NCBI RefSeq assembly: GCF_900100455.1 | Contig: NZ_FNCV01000007.1 | Coordinates: 124,001 to 188,000 of the forward strand | Origin: Roseospirillum parvum | GTDB lineage: Bacteria; Pseudomonadota; Alphaproteobacteria; Rhodospirillales; Rhodospirillaceae | DNA: 64,000 nucleotides | Direction of reading: 5' to 3' | Part shown: positions 26,469-34,712 of the stretch, piece after piece | Position numbering within the stretch: the stretch's first letter is position 1 | Layout: each line of letters starts with the position of its first letter | The notes under the pieces: model-generated | Database searches by the model: none | Told to the model about the DNA's origin: nothing | Seen by the model: the letters and a program-made list of their open reading frames with translations, nothing else | Translations under genes and position numbers: made by a program

Positions 26469-27277
26469 CCTCGCCCGATTATCTGAGCCTCGACACCCTC
26501 GATCTGGCGCTGGCCGCCACCCTCCTGCTGCTCAACGCCGGGCTGTCGCTGGCCCTCGACCTGGGGGTGGCGCGGCGCCTGCTGTGGGCCGCCCTGCGCA
26601 TGGTGGTCCAGTTGGGCCTGCTGAGCCTGGTCCTGGAGCAACTGTTCGCCCTCACCGACCCGCTGTGGACCGGCCTCGCCGCCCTGGTCATGATCCTCTT
26701 CGCCGGCCGCGAGGTGACGGCCCGCCAGAGCCGCCGCCTGAGCGGCTGGTGGGCCTATGGCCTGGGCACCGGGACCATGGCCGTGGTCGCCGGGCTGATC
26801 ACCCTGTTCGCCCTGTCGACCCAGATCGGGGCCGATCCCTGGTATGCGCCGCGCTATGCCCTGCCGCTGCTCGGCATGATCCTGGGCAACACCATGACCG
26901 GGGTCAGCCTGGGATTGGACACCCTGGCCACCCGAGCCGACCGCGAGCGGGCCGCCATCGAGGCCCGGCTGGCCCTCGGCGCGCCCCGCCTCAAGGCCCT
27001 CAACCACGTCCTGCGCGAGGCCCTGCGGGCCGGCCTGATGCAGGTGGTCAACGCCATGTCGGCGATCGGGCTGGTCTCCATCCCGGGCATGATGACCGGC
27101 CAGATCCTGGCCGGCGCGCCGCCGCTGGAGGCGGTCCGCTATCAGATCCTGGTGATGTTCCTGATCGCCGGGGCCACCGGCCTGGGCACCCTGGGCGCCA
27201 CCACGTTGGGGGCACTGCGGCTGACCGACAAGCGCCACCGCCTGCGGCTGGATCGCCTGCGCCCCGGCGCCCCTTAG
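26465..27277 (+). CDS. fetB: FetB-family (UPF0014) permease
   Basis: 270-residue inner-membrane protein with about seven hydrophobic segments. Family blocks: RMVVQLGLLSLVLEQLF, LPLLGMILGNTMTGVSLGLD, EARLALGAPRLKA, GLVSIPGMMTGQILAG and YQILVMFLIAGATGLGT. It is the membrane partner of FetA, with ATG overlapping the fetA stop (ATGA). A 30-bp tandem repeat begins exactly at its stop codon, and a strong bidirectional terminator follows. Confidence 0.93.
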   Translation: MTSPDYLSLDTLDLALAATLLLLNAGLSLALDLGVARRLLWAALRMVVQLGLLSLVLEQLFALTDPLWTGLAALVMILFAGREVTARQSRRLSGWWAYGLGTGTMAVVAGLITLFALSTQIGADPWYAPRYALPLLGMILGNTMTGVSLGLDTLATRADRERAAIEARLALGAPRLKALNHVLREALRAGLMQVVNAMSAIGLVSIPGMMTGQILAGAPPLEAVRYQILVMFLIAGATGLGTLGATTLGALRLTDKRHRLRLDRLRPGAP

Positions 27278-27351
27278 GGCGCCGCCCAAACCAAACCAGC
27301 CCCATAGGGCGCCGCCCGAACCAAACCAGCCCCATAGGGCGCCGCCCGAAC
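27275..27351. repeat. 30-bp tandem repeat starting at the fetB stop codon
   Basis: Two full units (27275-27304, 27305-27334) and a partial third (27335-27351) each begin TAGGGCGCCGCCC, the first TAG being the fetB stop codon. Confidence 0.92.
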
Positions 27352-27364
27352 GGCCCAACAAAGA

Positions 27365-27397
27365 AAAACGCGCTCCCGGGAACTGGGAGCGCGTTTT
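27365..27397. terminator. bidirectional rho-independent terminator
   Basis: AAAACGCGCTCCC (27365-27377) and GGGAGCGCGTTTT (27385-27397) form a perfect 13-bp stem with a 7-base loop. The A-run and T-run ends serve fetB on the plus strand and the convergent small membrane protein gene on the minus strand. Confidence 0.92.
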
Positions 27398-27443
27398 CCT
27401 TGTCTGCCGCCACCGCCGAGCGGTGGCGGAGCGGCCATATGCT

Positions 27444-27824
27444 TTACGCCTTGGCGCCGCCCATCTTGGAGACGGCGAAGGCGCGACCGCACTGGTACCA
27501 GTTGACGGCACCACGCACGACCCACTGCCAGAACGGCTCGGCCATGTCCAGATCCGGGCTGACCTTCTCGGTCAGCTCCTCGACCTTGGCCTTGGCCTCG
27601 TCTCCCTGGGCCTCGCTGGCGGCCACGAAGGCCTTGGCGACGGCCGGACGGAACAGGCGCTTGGCCTCGGCCACGGCGGCGGCGTCGGCCTTGCCGGCCT
27701 TGGTCACCGTCTCGACCAGCTTCAGGCGGCGCTCGTAGAGGCCTTCCTTCTGCTTCAGGTGGGTGAGGTAGATGTGGGCGAGGGTAATGAAGATACCCGC
27801 ACCGGCGACAAGAATTTCGAACAT
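27444..27824 (-). CDS. small single-pass membrane protein of unknown function
   Basis: 126 residues. An N-terminal membrane segment (MFEILVAGAGIFITLAHIYL) is followed by a charged helical region (KLVETVTKAGKADAAAVAEA) and a C-terminal FWQWVVRGAVNWYQCGRAF segment that may be amphipathic or membrane-associated. No family recognised. Start ATG 27824 follows AAGGGGG. A strong promoter with a palindrome in its spacer lies about 100 bp upstream and suggests dedicated regulation; a bidirectional terminator closes the gene. Confidence 0.75.
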   Translation of the reverse strand: MFEILVAGAGIFITLAHIYLTHLKQKEGLYERRLKLVETVTKAGKADAAAVAEAKRLFRPAVAKAFVAASEAQGDEAKAKVEELTEKVSPDLDMAEPFWQWVVRGAVNWYQCGRAFAVSKMGGAKA

Positions 27825-27922
27825 GCCCCGTATCCCCCTTGGTGGCAGGATTTCCCTCGGAAATGCGGACCCGGGCAGGCACGGCCGACGGCACGGACGC
27901 CCCTCCCTGACGATCCGGCGCA

Positions 27923-27951
27923 ATGTTAGGCGTTGCACCGCAACGTGACAA
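27923..27951 (-). promoter_or_regulatory. promoter with palindromic operator in the spacer
   Basis: On the minus strand TTGTCA (27951-27946), a 17-bp spacer and TAACAT (27928-27923). The spacer is filled by the perfect palindrome CGTTGC-ACC-GCAACG (27931-27945), a typical position for a repressor site. It drives the gene starting at 27824, leaving a leader of roughly 90 bases. Confidence 0.65.
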
Positions 27952-28067
27952 GTATCCTTTGCTTTTCCGGGGGCATGCCGGACTCCGGCGGGCGGCCGGG
28001 TTTATGAACAAGCCTTAATGTACCCGCAATGTCTCGGTCAGACAGTCGACCCATATGGAGGGCGTGG

Positions 28068-28136
28068 ATGACGAGAAAGTCCCGCCAAACCTTCGAGTGC
28101 AGCCCTTTGGTGACAAAAAGACGTGTGAAAGACTGA
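28068..28136 (+). CDS. possible 22-residue small ORF
   Basis: ATG 28068 is preceded by GGAGGG at ideal spacing and encodes a basic 22-residue peptide (MTRKSRQTFECSPL then VTKRRVKD) ending in TGA. Base composition here is less GC-rich than in the surroundings, and a plus-strand terminator lies 175 bp downstream. This could be a small protein, a leader peptide or chance. Overlapping frames on both strands are also open, so support is limited. Confidence 0.3.
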   Translation: MTRKSRQTFECSPLVTKRRVKD

Positions 28137-28310
28137 TCGGTGGGGTGTGGTTCCCGTTCGCGGGGCCACCCCCATCCCGGGCCCGGGGTTACGGCACCCC
28201 CGGGTGCCAAAACCCCTACCCCGGGCGCCGGGTCGGAGACGGTCCCCCCCTCCATCCCCCCTCCGGCCTGGCGTTCAGTGGGTGTCGGTGCTCCCTCCGC
28301 CGTCACCCCG
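28137..28310. other. intergenic remainder upstream of the plus-strand hairpin
   Basis: With 27825-28067 this completes a 524-bp stretch without a firmly supported gene. The sequence is C-rich (CCCCGGGC-type runs) and I see no further signal. Confidence 0.4.
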
Positions 28311-28349
28311 GCCCCGGCGCGCCACCCCTCCCGGCGCGTCGGGGCTTTT
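28311..28349 (+). terminator. plus-strand terminator-like hairpin
   Basis: GCCCCGGCGCGCC (28311-28323) and GGCGCGTCGGGGC (28333-28345) pair with one mismatch around a 9-base loop, followed by TTTT. It faces a plus-strand transcript from the 27.9-28.1 kb region, although the nearest recognised plus-strand gene ends at 27277. It may also act as a 3' hairpin for the convergent kinase gene. Confidence 0.6.
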
Positions 28350-29857
28350 CATGCCACCGCCTCGTCACCTTTCGACTCGGCCTCGGCACGCCGGCGCCAC
28401 CAGCGGGCCAGCCGCCCGGCCCCGCCACCCGGCGGCGCGGTCTCGGCCAGGAAGGCCGGGATCGACGGGAAGGCCAGGGTGATGACCAGCCCCGGCCGGT
28501 TGTCGTCCAGCTCCAGTTGCGCCCCGTGGCGCTCGGCCACCGCGGCGACCAGCGACAGCCCCAACCCGGTGCCCGGGGTGTGGCGGCTGGCCTCCAGACG
28601 CACGAAACGCTCCAGCACGCTGTCCCGGGCCTCGGGCGGGATGCCGGGACCGCCATCGGCCACCGAGAGGCGCACCGCCGAGCCCTCGGCGCGCACCGTC
28701 ACCGCGATGCGGCTGCCCGAGGGCCCGTGCTTGATGGCGTTGTCCAGCATGTTGGCCAGCGCCTGACCGATCAGCGGCGGCTCGCCCATCACCCGGGGCG
28801 GCGGCGGCTCGGCCCCGTCGCCCTTGGCCGACAGGCTGTACCAGGCCAGGTCCTGACCGGCGTCCTCGGCCACCGGCTGATACATCTCGCAGACATCGTC
28901 CATCAGCCGGGTCAGATCCACCTCGACAAAGCTGGCCCGCGAACTCTCGCCCTCGATGCGGGCGATGGAAAGCAGGGCGTTGAAGGTGGACAGAATGCTG
29001 TCGGTGTCGGCGATCGCCCCTTCCAGGGTGGTCTGGTAGTCCTCGCGTCCGGCCTGATCGGAGAGCAGCGTCACCTCGAGCCGCGAGCGCAGCCGGTTGA
29101 GCGGCGAGCGCAGGTCGTGGGCGATGTTGTCGGTCACCTCGCGCATCGCCCGCACCAGCTTGTCGATGCGCCCGAGCATGGCGTTGAGGTTCTCGGAAAG
29201 CTGGTCGTACTCGTCGCCGGCCCCGGTGATCGGCACCCGCTGCGACAGGTCGCCCTTGAAGATGGTGCGCACCGTGCGGTTGATCTGGTCGATCCGGCGC
29301 ACCGCGTTGCGGCTCATCAGAAGGCCGCCCAGGGCGCCCAGCATCACGGTCAGGCCGATCGCCCACAGCATCGAGGTCTCGATCACCGCCTTGAAGCTGA
29401 CCACCTCGCTCATGTCGCGGCCGACCAGCAGGCGCAGGCCGCTGTCCATGGAAAAGCCGCGCGCCCGGGCCGGCACGCGCACCGTCTGGCCCTCGGCGTT
29501 GGCGGTCACGTCGAAGGTGATCCAGCCGTCGGCATCGGCCGGCTGCTCGGGCCAGGCGGCCATGTTGCCGACCAGCGGCACGCCGCGCTCGTCGACCACC
29601 ATGTACAGGTGGCGCCGCCCCTGGAAGCCGTTCACCCGCTCGTTGATCGCCCCCACCATGCCAAGCGCCCCGCGCCGCTTGTAGATGTCGGCCAGGCCGG
29701 CGATCTCGGTCTCGATGGCGGTGTTGATCTGGTTGTCGAGCAGGGCCAGGGTCGAGAAATTGACGAAGGCCAGCACGCTCATGCCCAGCGCCGCGAACAG
29801 CGACACCGAGATCAGCGCCAGACGGAAGGTGGAGGTGCGGAACAGCCGCCCGATCAT
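28349..29857 (-). CDS. sensor histidine kinase
   Basis: 502-residue membrane kinase. Two membrane segments (about 11-32 and 165-185) flank a periplasmic sensor of about 130 residues. HAMP follows, then the phosphoacceptor box DNIAHDLRSPLNRLRSRLE, N box (NMLDNAIKHGPSG), G1 (VADGGPGIPPE) and G2 (GTGLGLSLVAAVAERHG). It is cotranscribed with the OmpR-type regulator 48 bp upstream. The signal and targets are unknown. Start ATG 29857. Confidence 0.93.
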   Translation of the reverse strand: MIGRLFRTSTFRLALISVSLFAALGMSVLAFVNFSTLALLDNQINTAIETEIAGLADIYKRRGALGMVGAINERVNGFQGRRHLYMVVDERGVPLVGNMAAWPEQPADADGWITFDVTANAEGQTVRVPARARGFSMDSGLRLLVGRDMSEVVSFKAVIETSMLWAIGLTVMLGALGGLLMSRNAVRRIDQINRTVRTIFKGDLSQRVPITGAGDEYDQLSENLNAMLGRIDKLVRAMREVTDNIAHDLRSPLNRLRSRLEVTLLSDQAGREDYQTTLEGAIADTDSILSTFNALLSIARIEGESSRASFVEVDLTRLMDDVCEMYQPVAEDAGQDLAWYSLSAKGDGAEPPPPRVMGEPPLIGQALANMLDNAIKHGPSGSRIAVTVRAEGSAVRLSVADGGPGIPPEARDSVLERFVRLEASRHTPGTGLGLSLVAAVAERHGAQLELDDNRPGLVITLAFPSIPAFLAETAPPGGGAGRLARWWRRRAEAESKGDEAVA

Positions 29858-29905
29858 GGCTCATTCACCGGCCGGAATAGAGACGCCGCCGGACCACCGG
29901 CGCGC

Positions 29906-30580
29906 TCAGCCACCGCGCACGCAATAGCCGGCGCCGCGCACGGTCTGGATCAGCGGCGGATCGAAGTCCTTGTCCACCTTCTGGCGCAGGCGCGAGATGT
30001 GGACGTCGATGACGTTGGTCTGCGGGTCGAAGTGATAGTCCCAGACGTTTTCCAGCAGCATGGTCCGGGTCACCACCTGCCCGGCGTGGCGCAGCAGGTA
30101 TTCAAGCAGGCGGAACTCGCGGGGCTGCAACTGGATCGGCGTGTCGCCGCGCTTCACCGTGCGGGCCAAAAGGTCCATCTCCAGATCGGCCACCCGCAGC
30201 CGCGACTGCGGGGCCTCCCCGGCGCGCCGGCGCAACAGCGCCTCCAATCGGGCCTGAAGCTCGGAAAAGGCATAGGGCTTGGCCAGATAGTCGTCGCCGC
30301 CGGCCTTCAGGCCCTTCACCCGGTCGTCCACCTCGCCGAGCGCCGAGAGGAACAGAACCGGCGTCTGCTTGCCCATCTTGCGCAGCGTCTCGACCACGGT
30401 CAGGCCGTCCATCTTGGGCAGCATGCGGTCCACGATGGCGGCGTCGTAGTCCTCGTTCGAGGCCAAATAAAGCCCGTCCATGCCGTTGTCGGCATGGTCC
30501 ACGGTGAAGCCGCTTTCCCGTAAGCCCTTGGCCAGGTAGTCGGCGGCTTCGATGTCGTCCTCGATCAAGAGAATGCGCAT
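29906..30580 (-). CDS. OmpR/PhoB-type response regulator
   Basis: 224 residues. The receiver domain has acidic pocket IEDDIEA, phospho-acceptor Asp in AAIVDRMLPKMDG, Thr/Ser in LFLSALGEVDD and Lys in YLAKPYAFSE. The C-terminal winged-helix domain includes LQPREFRLLEYLLRHAGQVV and DVHISRLRQKVD. First gene of the two-component operon, with the kinase downstream. Upstream lies a long repeat-rich intergenic region. Confidence 0.94.
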   Translation of the reverse strand: MRILLIEDDIEAADYLAKGLRESGFTVDHADNGMDGLYLASNEDYDAAIVDRMLPKMDGLTVVETLRKMGKQTPVLFLSALGEVDDRVKGLKAGGDDYLAKPYAFSELQARLEALLRRRAGEAPQSRLRVADLEMDLLARTVKRGDTPIQLQPREFRLLEYLLRHAGQVVTRTMLLENVWDYHFDPQTNVIDVHISRLRQKVDKDFDPPLIQTVRGAGYCVRGG

Positions 30581-30915
30581 GATGGCGGATCATAAGCCCG
30601 AGCCCACGACAGGGCGAAATTACCAAAAGTTAATTCCACGGCAACGGCCGGGTCAGGCCCAGTCTGGCAATCTCACAATCACAGCATGGCCGATGAAACG
30701 GCAGGCCTGAACAGGCGGGTTCCCTGGAAAGGCCGATTGTCCCCAAGCGGGGCGACGGCATGGAATGGTCCTCCCTCCTTCCCTGGTCCTTCTCGTTGCA
30801 TCCCCCCTCCTGAGGTCCCTTTCCCCGTCCGGGTCAACGGTTCTCTCAAGCCGGCGATCAGGACAGGGCCTCGACAAGAAAGAGCCTTCCCTCTCGGGCT
30901 CTGGAACGGCAAGAC

Positions 30916-30956
30916 GGTGGCGGCGCCCTCCCCTCGGGCGCCGCCACCTTCTTTTT
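30916..30956 (+). terminator. terminator-like hairpin, duplicate copy 1
   Basis: GGTGGCGGCGCCC (30916-30928) and GGGCGCCGCCACC (30936-30948) form a perfect 13-bp stem followed by TTCTTTTT. No plus-strand gene ends nearby. Confidence 0.7.
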
Positions 30957-31027
30957 GGGACTGTGTGTGGTGCGGACGCAAGCGCACCCTTCAACCGCCG
31001 CCACCGATTCTATCGTTTGGAAACTGG

Positions 31028-31065
31028 GGCGGCGCCCTCCCCTCGGGCGCCGCCACCTTCTTTTT
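31028..31065 (+). terminator. terminator-like hairpin, duplicate copy 2
   Basis: GGCGGCGCCC (31028-31037) and GGGCGCCGCC (31045-31054), then CACC and TTCTTTTT. Nearly identical to the hairpin at 30916, including the flanking T-run and a GCAAGCG downstream. Confidence 0.7.
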
Positions 31066-31106
31066 GGGGCGACGCTTGGCGGAGGCGCAAGCGTACGGGC
31101 ACCAAG

Positions 31107-31410
31107 TTGGGGGCTTTGCCCCCAAACCCCCACCGGGGAAGCAGGGCTTCCCCGGCCCCCTCCAGTCGTTGGGGGACAATCGTTGCCTCTGAGTGGAACG
31201 CGCCATGGTTTTTGGGTGCAGGCCAGCGAAGCTGGCCTGCGAAAACAACCGGGGAAGGGGCACGCGGCCGGAGCTCGCCCCCCCAATGGTGCAGGCCAAG
31301 GCCTGCGTGCGGAAATCCGTCGGCTCGCTCGGCGATCCATCAATGAATGGAGGGGGTCCGGGGGACCACCTTGGTCCCCCGGTGGGGTTTCAAAGGGGCA
31401 AAGCCCCTTT
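31107..31410. repeat. composite multi-hairpin intergenic element, copy 2
   Basis: The left-end hairpin TTGGGGGC/GCCCCCAA (31107-31125) is followed by CCGGGGAAGC/GCTTCCCCGG. The central hairpin CAGGCCAGC-GAA-GCTGGCCTG lies near 31219-31240. The right end has CCGGGGGACC/GGTCCCCCGG and the terminal AAAGGGGC/GCCCCTTT hairpin (31392-31410). Same orientation and order as the copies at 15198 and 56587. It lies between the aspS stop and the two-component operon, both on the minus strand. Confidence 0.75.
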
Positions 31411-31452
31411 CATACCAACCGGCGATGAGTTCCTCATCATCGCCTTCGGGTA

Positions 31453-33246
31453 TCAGTCCTTCTTCGGCTCCGGCGGCAGGTCGAGCTTGATGTGAAGCTC
31501 CTTGAGCTGGCGCGCCGACACCCCGTTGGGGGCCTGCATCAGAAGGTCCTGGGCCTGGCCGTTCATGGGGAACAGGATCACCTCGCGGATGTTCGGCTCG
31601 TCGGCCAGCAGCATCACCATGCGGTCCACCCCCGGCGCCGCGCCACCGTGCGGCGGCGCCCCGAACTTGAAGGCGTTGAGCATGCCGCCGAAATGCTCTT
31701 CCACATGCTCCTTGCTGTACCCGGCGATCTCGAAGGCCTTGTACATGATGTCCGGGCGATGGTTCCGGATGGCGCCCGAGGACAGCTCCACGCCGTTGCA
31801 CACGATGTCGTACTGGAAGGCCTTGATGGTCAGCGGGTCCTGGGTTTCCAGCGCCTCCAGCCCGCCCTGGGGCATGGAGAAGGGGTTGTGGCTGAACTCG
31901 ATCTGCCCGCTGTCCTCGTTCAGCTCGAACATCGGGAAGTCGACCGTCCAGCAGAACTTGAAGGCGCCGGTTTCCAGCATATCAAGCTCGTCGCAGACCT
32001 TGGTGCGCACCAGACCGGCGAACTTGGCGGCCTTCAGGGGGGCGTCGCAGGCGAAGAACACCGCGTCGCCGTCCTTCAGGCCGGCCATCTCCTTGATCCG
32101 GGCCACCCGGTCGGCTTCCAGGTTCTTGGCGATCGGCCCCTTGGTCTCGCCGCCCTCGCCATAGACGATGTAGCCGAGGCCACCGGCCCCGTTCTCGCGC
32201 GCCCAGTCGTTCAGCTTGTCGAACCAGCCGCGCGGGCGCCCGGCCGCGCCCGGCGCCGGGATGGCGCGCACCGCCGCCCCCTTGCCGTCGATCAGCTTGG
32301 CGAACAGCCCGAAGCCGCCACCGGCGAAGGCTTCCGTCACGTCGGTGATGATCAGCGGGTTGCGCAGGTCCGGCTTGTCCGAGCCGTACTTCAGCATCGC
32401 CTCGTCATAAGGAATGCGCGGGAAGGGCGCCGGGGTCACCGCGCGGCCGTTGGCGAACTCCTGGAACACCCCTTCCAGCACCGGCTCGATGGCCGCGAAC
32501 ACGTCGTCCTGGGTGACGAAGCTCATCTCGAAATCAAGCTGATAGAACTCGCCCGGCGAGCGGTCGGCCCGGCTGTCCTCGTCGCGGAAACAGGGCGCGA
32601 TCTGGAAATAGCGGTCGAAGCCGGCCACCATCAGCAACTGCTTGAACTGCTGCGGGGCCTGGGGCAGGGCGTAGAACTGCCCCGGATGCAGGCGCGACGG
32701 GACCAGGAAGTCGCGCGCCCCCTCGGGGCTGGAGGCGGTGAGGATCGGCGTCTGGTATTCCAGGAACCCCTGCTCGGTCATCCGCCGGCGCAGCGAGGTG
32801 ATGATCCGGCTGCGCAGCACCATGTTGGCGTGGACCTCCTCGCGCCTGAGGTCCAGGTAGCGGTAGCGCAGCCGAAGGTCCTCCGGGAACTCCTGGTCGC
32901 CGGCCACCTGAAGGGGCAGCACCTCGGCCGTGGACTGCACCTCCACCGCCTCGGCCACCACCTCGATCTCGCCGGTCGGAAGGCGCGGGTTGACCGTCTC
33001 CGGACTGCGCTTGACCACCCGCCCGGTGACCGTCAGCACGCTTTCCGTCCGCGCCCCTTCCAGGGCGGCGAAGACCGGGCTGGAGACATCGCACACCACC
33101 TGGGTCAGGCCGTAGTGGTCGCGCAGGTCGACAAACAGCAGATTGCCGTGGTCGCGCTTCCTGTGAACCCAGCCGGACAGGCGGACGGTGGCCTTTTCGT
33201 CGGCGGCCGTCAGGGCGCCGCAGGTGTGGGTGCGGTAGGCGTGCAT
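31453..33246 (-). CDS. aspS: aspartyl-tRNA synthetase
   Basis: Class II synthetase of 597 residues, bacterial type with GAD insert. N-terminal OB fold ([23 protein letters not shown]), motif 2 region ([22 protein letters not shown]) and motif 3 ([20 protein letters not shown]) are clear. Bacterial enzymes of this class may be discriminating or may also charge tRNA-Asn when gatCAB is present; that is not decidable here. Start ATG 33246. It is divergent from rnd. Confidence 0.98.
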   Translation of the reverse strand: MHAYRTHTCGALTAADEKATVRLSGWVHRKRDHGNLLFVDLRDHYGLTQVVCDVSSPVFAALEGARTESVLTVTGRVVKRSPETVNPRLPTGEIEVVAEAVEVQSTAEVLPLQVAGDQEFPEDLRLRYRYLDLRREEVHANMVLRSRIITSLRRRMTEQGFLEYQTPILTASSPEGARDFLVPSRLHPGQFYALPQAPQQFKQLLMVAGFDRYFQIAPCFRDEDSRADRSPGEFYQLDFEMSFVTQDDVFAAIEPVLEGVFQEFANGRAVTPAPFPRIPYDEAMLKYGSDKPDLRNPLIITDVTEAFAGGGFGLFAKLIDGKGAAVRAIPAPGAAGRPRGWFDKLNDWARENGAGGLGYIVYGEGGETKGPIAKNLEADRVARIKEMAGLKDGDAVFFACDAPLKAAKFAGLVRTKVCDELDMLETGAFKFCWTVDFPMFELNEDSGQIEFSHNPFSMPQGGLEALETQDPLTIKAFQYDIVCNGVELSSGAIRNHRPDIMYKAFEIAGYSKEHVEEHFGGMLNAFKFGAPPHGGAAPGVDRMVMLLADEPNIREVILFPMNGQAQDLLMQAPNGVSARQLKELHIKLDLPPEPKKD

Positions 33247-33354
33247 GGGCGCGAGTACCTTGGGCAGAAGGAAAAGGGGGCGCGGGACCAGGGTCCGGCG
33301 GCGCGGGCTTCTTATCCGGCACCCCCGGGCGGCTTGTCAACCAAGGCGCCCGAC

Positions 33355-33402
33355 GGTGCCTTGCGCGGTGCCTTGGGCCGTGCCTTGCGCGGTACCTTGC
33401 GC
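33355..33402. repeat. 12-bp tandem repeat (4 copies)
   Basis: Four units of the form GGTGCCTTGCGC with single-base variants (33355, 33367, 33379, 33391) lie in the divergent region between aspS and rnd. Confidence 0.9.
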
Positions 33403-33456
33403 GCGCCCCCGCGGGGGCGCTTGCCGCCGGCCCACGGGCGGTGTATCAAAACCCCC

Positions 33457-34623
33457 ATGCCGCTGATTTCAGACACCGACTCCCTGGCCGAATTCTGCGA
33501 CCGTCTGGCCCAGGCCGAGATGGTGACGGTCGACACCGAATTCCTGCGCGACAGCACCTACTGGCCCCGGCTGTGCCTGGTCCAGATGGCCGGCCCCGAC
33601 GAGGCCCGCTGCATCGACGCCCTGGCCGAGGGCATCGACCTCGCCCCGCTGTTCGACCTGATGAAGAACGAGGCGGTGCTGAAGGTTTTCCACGCCGCCC
33701 GCCAGGACCTGGAAATCTTCTTCAACCTGATGGGCGAGTTCCCCAGGCCGCTGTTCGACACCCAGCTGGCCGCCATGGTCTGCGGCTTCGGCGATCAGGT
33801 GGGCTACGAGACCCTGGTCAAGCGCCTGATGAAGGTGCAGATCGACAAGTCCTCGCGCTTCACCGACTGGTCGCACCGCCCGCTCACCGACCGCCAGATC
33901 ACCTATGCCCTGGGCGACGTCACCCACCTGCGCGGCATCCACCGCAAGCTGGCCAACCGCCTGGAGAAGACCGGCCGCGCCCACTGGGTGAAGGCCGAGC
34001 TGGACAGCCTGACCAACCCCGAGGCCTACCTGAACCGCCCGGAAGACGCCTGGAAGCGCCTGAAGGCCAAAAGCCGCGCCCCGCGCTTTCTGGCCGTGCT
34101 GCGCGAACTGGCCGCCTGGCGCGAGCGCGAGGCCCAGAGTCGCGACATGCCCCGCCAGCGTCTGGTCAAGGACGACGCGCTGCTGGAAGTCGCCGCCCAG
34201 ACCCCGCGGACGGTCGAGGACCTGGCCCGCGTGCGCGCCCTGCCGGCCGGGGTCGCCAAGGGCCGCTTCGGGCCGCTGATGATCGAGGCGGTGGCCCGTG
34301 GTCTGGCCGTGCCCGAGGAAGACTGCCCCGAGCCGCCGCCCCGGCGCGATCTGCCGCCGGGCCTGGGGCCCATGGTCGACCTCCTCAAAGTGCTGCTGAA
34401 GATGCGCTGCGAGGAAAACCAGGTGGCGCACCGCCTGATCGCCAACACCGAGGATCTGGAAGCCATCGCCGCCGACGACAACGCCGACGTCCCCGCCCTC
34501 ACCGGCTGGCGGCGCGAGGTCTTCGGCCACGACGCGCTGGACCTCAAGCACGGCCGGCTGGCCCTGGCGGTCAGCCCGGACGGCAAACACATCGAAGCCG
34601 TCGAGCTCGACGATCCCCACTGA
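33457..34623 (+). CDS. rnd: ribonuclease D
   Basis: 388-residue 3'-5' exoribonuclease acting in tRNA 3' maturation. DEDD residues: DTEFLRD (about residue 26), HAARQDLEIFF, FDTQLAAM and TYALGDVTHL (DEDDY). The C-terminal HRDC domains follow (LRELAAWREREAQSRDMPRQRLVKDDALLE). Start ATG 33457. A poorly conserved C-rich spacer separates it from the convergent RND gene. Confidence 0.96.
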   Translation: MPLISDTDSLAEFCDRLAQAEMVTVDTEFLRDSTYWPRLCLVQMAGPDEARCIDALAEGIDLAPLFDLMKNEAVLKVFHAARQDLEIFFNLMGEFPRPLFDTQLAAMVCGFGDQVGYETLVKRLMKVQIDKSSRFTDWSHRPLTDRQITYALGDVTHLRGIHRKLANRLEKTGRAHWVKAELDSLTNPEAYLNRPEDAWKRLKAKSRAPRFLAVLRELAAWREREAQSRDMPRQRLVKDDALLEVAAQTPRTVEDLARVRALPAGVAKGRFGPLMIEAVARGLAVPEEDCPEPPPRRDLPPGLGPMVDLLKVLLKMRCEENQVAHRLIANTEDLEAIAADDNADVPALTGWRREVFGHDALDLKHGRLALAVSPDGKHIEAVELDDPH

Positions 34624-34712
34624 CCCCCGAGGGGAGCGCCGTCCCCTCCCCTGACCCTCTTCCCCTGGCCCCCTTCCCTGGCCACACTCCCCTGGGCCCG
34701 GCCGCCTGCCGG

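Larger units (their letters stand above)
30581..31106. other. intergenic region upstream of the two-component operon
   Basis: Part of an 872-bp gene-free stretch. Apart from the AT-rich segment just upstream of the regulator (30615-30640) it contains two near-identical terminator-like hairpins about 110 bp apart (listed separately). I see no gene. Confidence 0.6.

Noticed and set aside
27926-28306. 126-codon minus-strand open frame
   Set aside because: No family features, Pro/Gly-rich start, and it overlaps the promoter with palindromic spacer; better explained as non-coding.
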